A stretch of 64,000 bases of DNA from an uncultured Shimia sp. (GCF_947498095.1 NZ_CANMJE010000009.1:1-64000), one strand, 5' to 3'. Positions 7,565 to 16,790 are shown, counted from the stretch's first letter. A program made the numbers and translations. Notes: generated by a model from the sequence alone, not told the origin.

Positions 7565-9289
7565 CTACTGACCGATGCTTGGATCGGCATTTGGATCAAA
7601 CGGCAACTCGTCCAGATGCTCGATATACTCCAGAGGATCAAACGGCAGATCCTTGAGGACCAACTGTGGATCTTGCTCGCGCTTCAAAGCTTCAGATGCG
7701 TTGGCAATGCCGGTCCAAGGAATACCGTGAGTCTCGGGGCGATCCGGGTACTTCTCTTTCCACAAGTTGTGACGCAAAACCATCCGGTTGAAGGGGCGCT
7801 TCAGGTGGATGAGGTTGGTCAGCATCGGTTGCACCTCGCGCGGATCAGATGGCAGGAAGTAGAACGCAGCCGGGATACCGCTGGCTTCGCCAATCGGGTC
7901 AGGCGAGATCATGTGGCGCTTGTAGTCACCCTTAACCACAGCACCCAGTGTCGGGCCGGCATAGGTGAAGGTATAGTCGCGACGTCCGGCGGTATCTCCG
8001 TTCAGCAGCAAAGCAGTCTGGTCGATGCCGTCAATCACGCGATCCGTCGGGATATTGTCCAGCGCACCGCCGAGGCTGGCGAACGTGGTGAACAGATCGG
8101 TGATGTGGATCATGTCGTTGGGCAGTGAACCGGGTTCGATGACGCTGGGCCAAACTGCAAAAGCAGGCACACGTACGCCGCCCTCAAGGAAATCACCCTT
8201 ACCACCACGGAAGATGGTTTCAGCGAAACCGGTGCCGGGGGGCGGGTTGTGCGACATTGGGCCGTTGTCGGCCATGGCCACAATCAGGGTGTTTTCCGCG
8301 ATGCCCAACTCATCCAGTTTTGCGCGCAGTTCCGCGATAAACGGATCAATTGTGCATTGCAGGCCATTTTGCAGCAAGGCGCGTGCGCGGGTGCATTTTG
8401 GACGGATCGGCATAAAGTTCGCCATATTTGGCCAACTCGCGACGAAGAACGGTTTGCCCTCTTTGGCATTGGCCTCGATGAAGGCAAACATGCGTTTGAA
8501 ACCTTCGTCATCCATCGCTTCATAGGACTCGGTGGTGTTGTCGCGCCACTGAAGCGTTTCGCCGCCCTTAGTGCCTTCGGCCGCCATCACCCAATCTTTG
8601 GTGATGAACGTGTCGTCCAGCTTGTATGGGTCTTTGACCAGCATGTCCTCAAACAGGCCAATTGATGCATTGCCCTGTTCCGCTTCGCGGGTGTTCAGCG
8701 ATAGGATCTGGTTGTAGCCCGTGAACAGTGCCTCATCGAAACCCTGATTGTGGGGGTAGCTTTGTTCGATGTCGCCCAGGTGCCATTTGCCAAAAAAGGC
8801 CGTGGCATAGCCTGCGTCACCAAGCACTTCGGCAAGGGTCACTTCTTCGGCGTTGAGACCGTGACTCTCTTGCAGCATGCCAATGTTGTACATGCCCGAG
8901 CGCACGGCCATACGTCCTGTGATCGCGGCGGCGCGGCTGGGAGTACAACCAACTTCCGTGTACATACGTGTGAACATCATGCCTTCGGTGGCAAGAGCGT
9001 TGATATTGGGCGTGTTGAGACCACGTACAGCCTGAATACCGGGCATACCAAGATCGCCATAAGCTGTGTCGTCCCACATGATGTGAATCAGGTTAGGTGG
9101 CGCGCCGTGTTTCTCGCGCAGCGCTGCAAGCTTGGCTTGGATATCCGCATCTTCAGCTGCCCAGCTTTCACCGTTTTGGGCCTTGAGCACATAGTACTCG
9201 GCGTCGTGAACAATCTCGGCTGAGGCAAAAGATGCCGACAATCCGATTAGGGGTATGGCCAAAAGGCCCCCTTTGGATTTTGAAAACAT
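7565..9289 (-). CDS. Secreted arylsulfatase (sulfatase family, formylglycine type)
   Basis: A 574-residue sulfatase that hydrolyses sulfate esters in the periplasm or outside the cell. The signal peptide ends near SASFASA. The catalytic core CTPSRAAAITGR is the classic C-x-P-S-R signature in which the cysteine is oxidised to formylglycine, and the metal-ligand pair is in IMWDDTAYGD. FFGKWHLGD and MADNGP are further family blocks. The start at 9289 follows a GGAGAG site; the frame extends upstream but without a start signal. No formylglycine-generating enzyme or sulfate-ester transporter is in the window. A minus-strand unknown gene lies just upstream and a TPR regulator beyond it. Confidence 0.92.
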   Translation of the reverse strand: MFSKSKGGLLAIPLIGLSASFASAEIVHDAEYYVLKAQNGESWAAEDADIQAKLAALREKHGAPPNLIHIMWDDTAYGDLGMPGIQAVRGLNTPNINALATEGMMFTRMYTEVGCTPSRAAAITGRMAVRSGMYNIGMLQESHGLNAEEVTLAEVLGDAGYATAFFGKWHLGDIEQSYPHNQGFDEALFTGYNQILSLNTREAEQGNASIGLFEDMLVKDPYKLDDTFITKDWVMAAEGTKGGETLQWRDNTTESYEAMDDEGFKRMFAFIEANAKEGKPFFVASWPNMANFMPIRPKCTRARALLQNGLQCTIDPFIAELRAKLDELGIAENTLIVAMADNGPMSHNPPPGTGFAETIFRGGKGDFLEGGVRVPAFAVWPSVIEPGSLPNDMIHITDLFTTFASLGGALDNIPTDRVIDGIDQTALLLNGDTAGRRDYTFTYAGPTLGAVVKGDYKRHMISPDPIGEASGIPAAFYFLPSDPREVQPMLTNLIHLKRPFNRMVLRHNLWKEKYPDRPETHGIPWTGIANASEALKREQDPQLVLKDLPFDPLEYIEHLDELPFDPNADPSIGQ

Positions 9290-9436
9290 AGTGGACTCTC
9301 CCAATTTTCTGTTTCCAGTTTGTAATTGAATGCGAGGGCTCACGGAGCACCGCAGCGAAGTCGTATCGAAGGTAGACCATTGCCATGACATTACATAGCT
9401 AAAGTAGTTTGGTTTCTGGCCTTGCCCATCCATCTG

Positions 9437-9739
9437 CTAATCCTCTCGCATGGCTGCATGAGTGATGGGCATCGTCTGGACCTTGGAACACGACAGATAT
9501 CGCATGATTTCTTCCTTGAGGCCGCTCAAGCTGTCGTCAATCTGGGCCAGGATCAGTGCAGTATCAGCGCCCGCTTCCTGCTGAGCGCGCGCGCGTATCG
9601 ATGTCAGCAACTCAAAGTCCTGACATATCTCATCCAGACTCGCGGAGTGGGTGCGCAGATATTGCAGCCTTTCCCAAGTATCGGGAAATGCGCTCGCCAA
9701 TGCCGCATTGTGCGTTACGTTCATCGTCTCATCTGTCAT
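9437..9739 (-). CDS. Small conserved-looking protein of unknown function
   Basis: About 100 residues from the ATG at 9739; an ATG five codons later is equally possible. The protein is soluble, acidic and probably helical (TWERLQYLRTHSASLDEIC, then IDDSLSGLKEEIMRYLS), with no signal peptide or recognised motif. It lies between the sulfatase (same strand, 147 bases downstream) and the divergent TPR regulator. No strong ribosome binding site is visible, so the reality of the gene rests mostly on protein-like composition and position. Confidence 0.5.
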   Translation of the reverse strand: MTDETMNVTHNAALASAFPDTWERLQYLRTHSASLDEICQDFELLTSIRARAQQEAGADTALILAQIDDSLSGLKEEIMRYLSCSKVQTMPITHAAMRED

Positions 9740-9857
9740 GATAGAGACATGTTGGAACGCAAGCGCAGGCTTAATGAAGGATGATACGGTAACTTCAGGG
9801 TAAAACCATGTATCGGTATTGTGAAAAAACCAATGAAAACAGGACATCTTCTCGTCT

Positions 9858-11198
9858 ATGGCTGAAACCGACTTCAAATTACGGTTAGACCCGGATCAAG
9901 ACGCGGATCAAATTCGCGCTGCGTTAATGACGGTGTGTGACAGCGATCAGTTCGCAAATGCGGATCGACTGAGGTCTTTTTTGACCTATGTCGTCGAAGA
10001 GGCTCTCGCCGGTCGGGCAGCCCAGATTTTGGGCAAGACCATCGCGCAGGACGTGTATTTACGGGACATGACAACCGCCAGCTCACAAGACAATCTTGTA
10101 CGTGTTGATGCCGGACGGCTGCGCCGGAAACTGACCGACTATTATGAGAGTGATGGGGCCGATGACGCCGTGCGGATTCACATGGACAGTGGCGGTTATG
10201 CACCTTGGTTCGAAGACCGCGCCAGGTCTGCAATCAGCGCAGTTTCCGAAGTTCCCGATGGCCCGGCCAACACCCAAAGACGATGGCGTATTGCTCTGAT
10301 GCTCAGTGGCGTTCTTGGCGCTGTTCTCGTGGTGTCCTGGTTCGCTATTTACCCGGGTGACCCAGTGGAAACGACATCCACCCGAAATACCGAGATGCGC
10401 GCGCTGGCCAGCAAGTCAACGGCAACAGTACAGGCCGAAAACTACTGTAATGCGGCGCGCGGGTTTCTGTTTCCGATTGCCAACCTCGCCAACCAGAAAC
10501 TTGCAAGTGACATTTTCAGAGAAGCGATCAAGACCGACCCAAACTATTACTGTGGCTACGCGGGGCGGGCGCATAGCCTGTCGACGACGTCACTTTTATT
10601 GCCCCCCGGCGAGGCCAAAACAGCCCTTTTGAGCGAAGCTGCTGACATGGCCCGCAAGGCGGTCGATCTGGCGCCTTTGAGCGGCTGGAGCCAATCCGCA
10701 TTGGCATGGAGCAACTATGCCCAGGGGAACTCTGAAACAGCGCTCGAGCAATCCGCGATCGCGGTGGATCTGGCGCCAACCGATGGCAATGTCCTCGATT
10801 TTCGGGCTGTGACCCTGTTGGTTCTGGGGCAATTCCAAGAGGCCTATGACATCAGCCACCCGGACCGGCTGCGTGAAAAAGGAAGCCACCGGTTTGCCCA
10901 TCGCAATATCAACGCCGTGGCCAGTTTTCATCTTGGAAAATATCAAGAAGCAATCGACTCGTTGAACTATGCGACTGAGAATGGCGATCCGGTCAGTGAA
11001 TTGACCCTGGTCTTTAAGGCCGCGAGTTATCAAGGGTTGGGAGACACCCGATCCGCGCAGGAAAACCTGAACAAACTGCAGAAATCATGGCCGGACTTCA
11101 GGCTTAATCTGGTTCTATCGGCGTTTTATGCGGATCCGGCTTTTGCCCAGCTAGTGCTCAAAAACTTGGCTGCAGCAGGGTGGCAAGCCAACGAATAA
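9858..11198 (+). CDS. Membrane-anchored winged-helix/TPR regulator
   Basis: A 446-residue protein. Residues about 15-120 match a domain seen at the N-terminus of many TPR 'adenylate-cyclase-like' regulators: RLRSFLTYVVEEALAGRA, then DNLVRVDAGRLRRKLTDYY and a GGYAPWFE end, which looks like a DNA-binding winged helix. A single membrane helix follows (IALMLSGVLGAVLVVSWFAI, about 145-165). The remaining 270 residues are helical TPR-like repeats with Ala/Leu periodicity and would lie in the periplasm. This is a ToxR/CadC-like plan: sense outside, bind DNA inside. It is divergent from the small gene and sulfatase, which are the likely targets (inference). Confidence 0.75.
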   Translation: MAETDFKLRLDPDQDADQIRAALMTVCDSDQFANADRLRSFLTYVVEEALAGRAAQILGKTIAQDVYLRDMTTASSQDNLVRVDAGRLRRKLTDYYESDGADDAVRIHMDSGGYAPWFEDRARSAISAVSEVPDGPANTQRRWRIALMLSGVLGAVLVVSWFAIYPGDPVETTSTRNTEMRALASKSTATVQAENYCNAARGFLFPIANLANQKLASDIFREAIKTDPNYYCGYAGRAHSLSTTSLLLPPGEAKTALLSEAADMARKAVDLAPLSGWSQSALAWSNYAQGNSETALEQSAIAVDLAPTDGNVLDFRAVTLLVLGQFQEAYDISHPDRLREKGSHRFAHRNINAVASFHLGKYQEAIDSLNYATENGDPVSELTLVFKAASYQGLGDTRSAQENLNKLQKSWPDFRLNLVLSAFYADPAFAQLVLKNLAAAGWQANE

Positions 11199-11298
11199 CG
11201 AGTGACGTCGTGCATTTCTGCACAAGACGCGCGCTTTGACGTCAACTGGTTTGCCAGCGAGATTGGTCTATCTTTGTGAAGATCTCAGGAGGACAGAC

Positions 11299-11880
11299 AT
11301 GCGTAAGATTCAAGCCCAAGGCGTTCATCACATCACGCTGAACGGAGCGGACCGGCAGACGTCCATCGACTTTTGGGAGGGCGTTCTGGGCATGCCGTTC
11401 ATATTCGACCAGCCCAATCTGGACAATCCCAACGAAGGCCATCTTTATTTTGATCCCGGTGATGGCCGCCTGATTACTATTTTTACGGACGAAACGCGTA
11501 GCGCCGATCCAGCCGGAAACCCGCGTGATCCCGGAACGGTTCATCATATCGCCTTTAATGTGTCACGCGCATCGCTCACGCATGCTTTGGACCGTCTGGA
11601 TACCCGCGGAATTGCGCATACCAAGATCAAGGACCGTGGCTTTATGGACTCCGTCTATTTTCGGGATCCACTGGGGCTGACGATTGAGCTGGCCTGTTAC
11701 AAGTTTGAACCACCCGTTGGATGCACCCACGCGGATGTCATGATCCGGGCGCACAAAATGCGCGTCGCGGCGGGGGACTACAACATTCAAGAGGTGCATC
11801 TGGCCGATGCGATTGAAGCCTTGGTCGATGAGCGGCAGGAGTCTCTGTCACCGGACAGGAACGCCAAGAACCCCTATTAG
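11299..11880 (+). CDS. VOC-family (glyoxalase/dioxygenase-like) protein
   Basis: A 193-residue protein of the vicinal oxygen chelate superfamily. Two beta-alpha-beta-beta-beta modules are visible: GVHHITLNGADRQTSIDFWE at the start, HHIAFNVSRASL near residue 80 and the metal-ligand segment DPLGLTIELA near 120. Putative ligands are the His of HHITL, the His of HHIAF and the Glu of IELA. An AGGAGG ribosome binding site precedes the ATG at 11299. The C-terminal 60 residues are an extension. Substrate unknown; ring-cleavage dioxygenase or glyoxalase activity are both possible. Confidence 0.85.
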   Translation: MRKIQAQGVHHITLNGADRQTSIDFWEGVLGMPFIFDQPNLDNPNEGHLYFDPGDGRLITIFTDETRSADPAGNPRDPGTVHHIAFNVSRASLTHALDRLDTRGIAHTKIKDRGFMDSVYFRDPLGLTIELACYKFEPPVGCTHADVMIRAHKMRVAAGDYNIQEVHLADAIEALVDERQESLSPDRNAKNPY

Positions 11881-11923
11881 AAGCCCTCTTCCTTCTGGTG
11901 AAATTCCGTGCCAACTATGACGG

Positions 11924-12862
11924 ATGACACGTTTGATCCAGAGCCGAGACGCCGCGCCCGTTAGTCGATTTGCCTTTGGCACCATGCAGTTTGGTGGCAC
12001 GGCAAATCTGACGGACTCGCGCGCCATGTTTGATGCCTGTCTTGAGGCTGGGGTGACGCATTTTGACACCGCGCATGTCTACACGGATGGGGCCTCGGAA
12101 GAGATGCTGGGGAAGCTCGCCGCCCCCCATCGCGACCGGTTGGTGATCGCCACCAAGGCTGGCTACACCGGCGGTGCGGGGGCGCAGAACCTGCAACACC
12201 AGTTCGATCTGTCGCGCAAACGTCTGGCGATAGACCATGTGGACATTTTGTATCTGCATCGCTTTGACCCGGACACGGATCTTGCGGAAACGATGGATTG
12301 TTTTGCCAAACTCAAATCCGACGGGCTGATCTCTTACGTCGGCTTGTCAAATTTCGCGGCTTGGCAGGTGATGAAGGCCGTCGCCTTGGCCGAAACGCGG
12401 GCCATCTCCATCGACGTCCTGCAACCCATGTACAGCCTCGTGAAACGGCAGGTGGAGGTTGAAATCCTGCCGATGGCGCAGGATCAGGGTATTCTGGTGG
12501 CGCCGTATTCCCCATTGGGCGGCGGGTTGTTGACGGGAAAATATACCTCGCAGGCGGGTAGCGGGCGTTTGACGACCGACCATCGCTATGCCGCCCGATA
12601 TGGTCAGGATTGGATGCACGAGACCGCGCAGGGGCTAAGTGATCTGGCAATGGAAATGGGCATCTCCGCGGCGACACTCGCCGTAGCCTGGGCGGCACGT
12701 CATCCCGCGCGCCCGACCCCCATACTTTCGGCGCGCAATGCCGAGCAGCTTGCGCCCTCATTGTCCGCCACAGGTTTTGAGATGGATGACGCGCTCTATG
12801 CCCGCATTTCGGCGCTTAGCCCGACCCCGCCTCCTGCAACTGACCGGATCGAAGAAGCATGA
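11924..12862 (+). CDS. Aldo/keto reductase
   Basis: A 312-residue NADPH-dependent aldo/keto reductase with the four catalytic residues in place: Asp and Tyr in FDTAHVYTDGASEE, Lys in VIATKAGY and His in DILYLHRFD. Length and the TIM-barrel repeat pattern fit the YajO/Tas-like group. The last four bases overlap the start of the FAD oxidoreductase (ATGA), so the pair is co-translated. Together with the following oxidase and methyltransferase it forms a compact operon whose substrate I cannot assign. Confidence 0.9.
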   Translation: MTRLIQSRDAAPVSRFAFGTMQFGGTANLTDSRAMFDACLEAGVTHFDTAHVYTDGASEEMLGKLAAPHRDRLVIATKAGYTGGAGAQNLQHQFDLSRKRLAIDHVDILYLHRFDPDTDLAETMDCFAKLKSDGLISYVGLSNFAAWQVMKAVALAETRAISIDVLQPMYSLVKRQVEVEILPMAQDQGILVAPYSPLGGGLLTGKYTSQAGSGRLTTDHRYAARYGQDWMHETAQGLSDLAMEMGISAATLAVAWAARHPARPTPILSARNAEQLAPSLSATGFEMDDALYARISALSPTPPPATDRIEEA

Positions 12863-13935
12863 TTGATTTTGTTGTGATTGGCGGCGGCATCGCCGGCGCC
12901 TCTGCAGCTGCGCGGCTTGCGCCCTTGGGTCAGACCCTGCTGTTGGAACGTGAAACAGCGCTGGGGTATCACGCCTCAGGGCGCTCGGCGGCCTTGTACG
13001 AAGCCAATTACGGGCTTGAGTCCACCGTGGCACTGTCTGAGGCCAGTGGCGACTTTCATCGGAACGCCTATGGCGGCTTTTTAAGCCCTCGGGGCCTTAT
13101 GCTTGTCGGTCAAAACCATGAAGAAGATGCGTTCCAAACCGCCTGTAAGTCTCTCAACATGGGCCAAATCGCCCCTGAGGATGCGTTCAAGATGGTGCCG
13201 ATTCTTGACCCGGATCGCGTTGGCTATACCGCTTATCACGCCGAGGCCTATGACGTGGATACCGATAGGGAAATCCAGACCTTTGCCAAGGTGGCACGTG
13301 AAAATGGCGCGCAGGTTCTGACCGGGCAAGAGGTTACAGCCATCCAAAAACAAGGCACTGGCTGGGCCGTAACTGCGAATGGCGTCACACATGACGCGCG
13401 CATGATCTTTAACGCGGCCGGGGCTTGGGCGGACGTTGTCGCCAGAATGGCCGGAATTCAGCCGTTGGGCTTTACCCCACTGCGACGGTCGATGGCCCGT
13501 ATTCCAGCGCCCGGCGGGCTTGACGTCGCGGATTGGCCGATGCTGCTAGGGGTCCACGAAGATTGGTACGCCAAACCGGACGCGGGCAAGTTGCTGGTCT
13601 CACCGGCAGAGGAAGACCCGCAAGAACCGCATGACGCCTGGGCGGATGATATGGTTCTGGCCGAGGGCATTGCACGATACGAAGAAAACGTGTCCGAACC
13701 TGTCACGCGGGTTGAAAGCACCTGGGCAGGATTGCGAACCTTTTCACCCGACCGGAACCTTGTGCTTGGGCCCGCAACCGACGATGCATCGTTCTTTTGG
13801 GTGGCCGGCCAGGGGGGCTATGGGTTTCAGACTGCACCGGCCGCGTCGCAATTGGTGGCCGATCTTGTTGCCGGGCGTTCGCCTGAGCTGGACGCAACCA
13901 CGCTTACCGCATTGTCGCCTGAGAGATACGCATAA
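12859..13935 (+). CDS. FAD-dependent oxidoreductase (DAO family)
   Basis: A 358-residue flavoprotein of the D-amino-acid/glycine oxidase family. The N-terminus carries the Rossmann FAD motif VVIGGGIAGASAAARLA and the C-terminus the second FAD contact GQGGYGFQTAPA. LLLERETALGYHASGRSAA after the first motif is typical of sarcosine/glycine-oxidase-like proteins. It overlaps the aldo/keto reductase by four bases and shares a base with the DUF938 gene. The substrate is probably an amine or amino acid. Confidence 0.88.
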   Translation: MIDFVVIGGGIAGASAAARLAPLGQTLLLERETALGYHASGRSAALYEANYGLESTVALSEASGDFHRNAYGGFLSPRGLMLVGQNHEEDAFQTACKSLNMGQIAPEDAFKMVPILDPDRVGYTAYHAEAYDVDTDREIQTFAKVARENGAQVLTGQEVTAIQKQGTGWAVTANGVTHDARMIFNAAGAWADVVARMAGIQPLGFTPLRRSMARIPAPGGLDVADWPMLLGVHEDWYAKPDAGKLLVSPAEEDPQEPHDAWADDMVLAEGIARYEENVSEPVTRVESTWAGLRTFSPDRNLVLGPATDDASFFWVAGQGGYGFQTAPAASQLVADLVAGRSPELDATTLTALSPERYA

Positions 13936-14594
13936 TGGCTGGCCCTCGAGAACTGCCCGAAACAGCATCGGTGGCGCATTCAGCAGACGGAGGACGCCTC
14001 TTCGCCCCCTCGGCAGCACGAAACACCGATGCCATCGTAACCTTGGCAGCCGAAGTCGCACCATCCGGCGGGCAGGCATTGGAAATCGCCAGTGGTACAG
14101 GCCAGCATATTGTCGCCCTTGCCAAGGCACTGCCGCACCTGCACTGGCAGCCCAGCGAAGTTGACCCGGAGCGGCGCGCAAGCATCGACAACTACGTCGC
14201 CCATGCGCAGCTAGAAAACCTCGCGACAGCGGTCGAGCTGGATGCAACCAATCCCGGGTGGAGTGCGACCTACTGCGGCCAGAGTTTCATTTTGTTGGTG
14301 AACCTGCTGCACCTCATCTCGGACCGCGAAGCGCGAACACTGATTTCAGAGGCAGCTGCCGCGCTCGCCCCCGGCGGTGTGTTGATGATCTACGGCCCCT
14401 TTATGCGCGACACCGATCTGACCAGCGAAGGCGATGCCGCCTTTCACGCAAGCCTGAAAGAGAAAGACCCAGAGATCGGGTACAAGAGCGACTTTGACGT
14501 TCTCGACTGGGGACAGTCTCAGTGGTTGGACTATCTCGACATGGTCGAAATGCCTGCGAACAACCTCGCCATCTTGTTTCAAAAGGCGGCTTGA
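13935..14594 (+). CDS. DUF938 SAM-dependent methyltransferase-like protein
   Basis: A 219-residue class I methyltransferase fold. The SAM-binding motif is ALEIASGTGQHIVALAKALP (about 53-72), motif II acidic residue in PSEVDPE, and the C-terminal LDMVEMPANN block. The opening, with R-L-F-A-P-S-A-A-R-N, is characteristic of DUF938 proteins. Its start shares a base with the stop of the DAO gene. The target of methylation is not known for the family. Confidence 0.88.
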   Translation: MAGPRELPETASVAHSADGGRLFAPSAARNTDAIVTLAAEVAPSGGQALEIASGTGQHIVALAKALPHLHWQPSEVDPERRASIDNYVAHAQLENLATAVELDATNPGWSATYCGQSFILLVNLLHLISDREARTLISEAAAALAPGGVLMIYGPFMRDTDLTSEGDAAFHASLKEKDPEIGYKSDFDVLDWGQSQWLDYLDMVEMPANNLAILFQKAA

Positions 14595-14705
14595 ACACGG
14601 GCCGGGTGCGGGCGCAAAACAAATTCCAAAAATGTGATCTTTGTCAAAGTCAGGCCGACGAATCCGTGGTTTTGACGAGCTAAACACATTCTAGGAGTGA
14701 TATAT

Positions 14706-15044
14706 ATGAGCTGGAACGACAAACTGACAGGCACCCGCAATCAACTGCGCGCTTTGAACAAGACCATCCCTGACACGACCAAGGCCTTTGGCGCATTGGG
14801 CAAGTCGGTCAAAGAGGGGGGTGTGCTTGACTTCAAAACCAAAGAATTCATCGCTCTTGGCATCGCCGTCGCAGATCGTTGCGAAGCCTGTATCGTGTTG
14901 CACATCGAGGCCCTTGTTCGCGCCGGTGCCACGCGCGAGGAAATCGGCGATGTTCTGGCAATGACGATCCAAATGGGCGGCGGGCCATCGATGATGTATG
15001 CGGCCAAAGCACTGGAATGCTACGAGGAGATGACGGCAGGTTGA
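14706..15044 (+). CDS. Carboxymuconolactone decarboxylase-family (AhpD-like) protein
   Basis: A 112-residue all-helical protein. CEACIVLHIEA carries the CxxC plus distal His of the AhpD-like alkylhydroperoxidase core, so a disulfide reductase or peroxidase role is more likely than lactone decarboxylation. AGGAG at 14693-14697 sits eight bases before the ATG at 14706, which decides against the GTG nine bases upstream. It follows DUF938 by 111 bases and probably has its own promoter. Confidence 0.88.
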   Translation: MSWNDKLTGTRNQLRALNKTIPDTTKAFGALGKSVKEGGVLDFKTKEFIALGIAVADRCEACIVLHIEALVRAGATREEIGDVLAMTIQMGGGPSMMYAAKALECYEEMTAG

Positions 15045-15106
15045 GCCAGCGGCCATTCCCGATTAAACAGAGCACAACATCCTTATTGGTTCTGGAAAGG
15101 ACACGC

Positions 15107-15553
15107 ATGACCCGCCTTATGTCTTTCACGTTGGTAACAACATTTTCGGCGTCTCTGGCGATGGCCCAGTCGACAATGACCGAGCCAACCCACTTTCAGC
15201 TTTGGGATCTTGATCGCGACAAAACTGTCACCCTGACCGAACTGGAAAACCGTCTTTTGGCCGTGATGGTTGAGTTCGACAAGGACGGCGACGGAGCATT
15301 GAGCAACGAAGAATACGACGCGTTTGACAAAGCGCGTGAGGCTGAGGCTGCCGAGCATGACGGGTCCTTGACCCGACGTGCTGTCGCGGGTCTGTCGCGC
15401 GGCTATACGGACTCCAACTTTGACGGCAAGGTCACCCGCGAAGAGTTGCTGGAAGCCGGGCGGAGCTGGTTCTATTCGATGGACCGCAACGGTGATGGTC
15501 AGATCGACGCACAAGATTTTCAGGACGCGTCGCAGTTTACCAATGACAGTTGA
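15107..15553 (+). CDS. Periplasmic EF-hand calcium-binding protein
   Basis: A 148-residue exported protein with a signal peptide (cleavage near SLAMA-Q) and four EF-hand loops: DLDRDKTVTLTE, DKDGDGALSNEE, DSNFDGKVTREE and DRNGDGQIDAQD. All have acidic residues at loop positions 1, 3 or 5 and 12, so calcium binding is likely. GGAAAGGA precedes the ATG. A strong terminator follows at 15599. A second EF-hand gene lies 840 bases downstream, beyond a DUF937 gene. Confidence 0.88.
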   Translation: MTRLMSFTLVTTFSASLAMAQSTMTEPTHFQLWDLDRDKTVTLTELENRLLAVMVEFDKDGDGALSNEEYDAFDKAREAEAAEHDGSLTRRAVAGLSRGYTDSNFDGKVTREELLEAGRSWFYSMDRNGDGQIDAQDFQDASQFTNDS

Positions 15554-15598
15554 CCAAGGCTGAGACACAGGCGGGATTTTTCCCCTGAAACACATAGG

Positions 15599-15633
15599 AC
15601 GGAACGGGCACAGTGGGCGCGTTCCGTTTTTTT
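15599..15633 (+). terminator. Rho-independent terminator of the first EF-hand gene
   Basis: ACGGAACG (15599-15606) pairs perfectly with CGTTCCGT (15620-15627), followed by a T run to 15633. Confidence 0.88.
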
Positions 15634-15648
15634 GTTTGGAGAGTGAAC

Positions 15649-16251
15649 ATGTCTATTCTTAGCCTTTTGCAACAGGCACAGCAGGGTCAGGGTTTGTCAC
15701 AATTGGCAGGCCAGTTTGGTTTGGATTCCGCGCAGGCCAATGAGTTGACAGGACTTTTGGCACCGGCGCTTGGCAAGGCCGCAAAGCAGCAGGCCGAGGG
15801 TGGTAATCTGGAAGCCCTGCTTGGCACGCTCAAGGGAGAAGATCAGGCGGACATGTTTGACAATGCCGCAAGTGCCGCCAGCCCGCAGGGTCAGGCCAAT
15901 GGGTTGGCGTTTCTGGGCACGCTTTTAGGTGGAGGCTCAGCCCAGCAGACCCTGACCGAGAAAGCCGCCGCCCAAAGCGGAATTGACGCGAACACCGTTG
16001 CGCAGTTTTTGCCTGCTCTGGCCTCAATGCTGCAAGGTGGCTTGCAGAAGAACCTGCCAGACGCGCAACTGGCCGCCATGCAAGCCCCACAAAGCGCGGG
16101 CGCCAAGGGACTGATGGGCATGGTCGGCGGCCTTTTGGGAGGTCAGAAATCCGAGCAAGGCTTGGATTTGTCAGCTCTGACGGGCCTCTTGGACAGCGAT
16201 GCGGATGGGTCAGTGGTGGATGATCTTTTGGAAGGGTTTCTGAAGCGCTAA
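15649..16251 (+). CDS. DUF937 family protein
   Basis: A 200-residue Gly/Gln/Ala/Leu-rich protein of the DUF937 family, with the N-terminal MSILSLLQQAQQGQGLSQLA and repeated LLGG/LGTLL segments. There is no signal peptide. GGAGAG lies upstream of the ATG at 15649, directly after the preceding terminator, so a promoter must sit inside or before that terminator or some read-through occurs. Function unknown; YidB, another DUF937 protein, has no established role either. Confidence 0.85.
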   Translation: MSILSLLQQAQQGQGLSQLAGQFGLDSAQANELTGLLAPALGKAAKQQAEGGNLEALLGTLKGEDQADMFDNAASAASPQGQANGLAFLGTLLGGGSAQQTLTEKAAAQSGIDANTVAQFLPALASMLQGGLQKNLPDAQLAAMQAPQSAGAKGLMGMVGGLLGGQKSEQGLDLSALTGLLDSDADGSVVDDLLEGFLKR

Positions 16252-16390
16252 AGCCGCGTCTCGCCGTCGCCTGTGGCCCGGTTGATCCGGACAGGGGCGG
16301 CGGTTTTCCACCACGCGAACAATTGACTGCGACAGGACACTGGCGATTGTCCGTTTGACTTCTTATCTGACAGGAAAGAACGGAGCAGAT

Positions 16391-16783
16391 ATGAAAATTA
16401 TTATAACTTTGCCGGCCCTATTGTTGGCATCAATCGCAATAGCCGCGCCTGATGATATCCGCATCAGCGATTGGGACACAAACGGCGACGGGCTGTTGTC
16501 GCGCGAAGAAGCCGCAGCCATTCAGTATGACGCCTTTGACTATTTCGATCTGGACGAAGACGGCGACCTGAAAGGTTCAGAGCGTGAAGACTTTGAGGCG
16601 GACCTTGCCTTTCGCCAGAGCCAGAACCACGACACCGCCATGGTGGCCGCACCGGATGCCAACGGCGATGGGTTAATCAGTGCCGGAGAGTTCAAGGCCT
16701 GGACCGGACGCATGTTCGACCAAGTAGATAAGAACGGAGATGGCCTGATCAGCAAAGACGAGATGCAGGCCCATCAGCCATAA
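16391..16783 (+). CDS. Periplasmic EF-hand protein (second copy)
   Basis: A 130-residue exported protein with a signal peptide (MKIIITLPALLLASIAIAA) and four EF-hand-like loops: DWDTNGDGLLSREE, DLDEDGDLKGSE, DANGDGLISAGE and DKNGDGLISKDE. It resembles the EF-hand protein at 15107 in size and layout, so the two may be diverged duplicates. GGAG lies seven bases before the ATG at 16391. A bidirectional terminator separates it from the convergent dehydrogenase. Confidence 0.87.
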   Translation: MKIIITLPALLLASIAIAAPDDIRISDWDTNGDGLLSREEAAAIQYDAFDYFDLDEDGDLKGSEREDFEADLAFRQSQNHDTAMVAAPDANGDGLISAGEFKAWTGRMFDQVDKNGDGLISKDEMQAHQP

Positions 16784-16790
16784 CAAAAAC

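Noticed and set aside
7409-8128. A 239-codon plus-strand frame
   Set aside because: It runs through the small RNA terminator and is antisense to the sulfatase.
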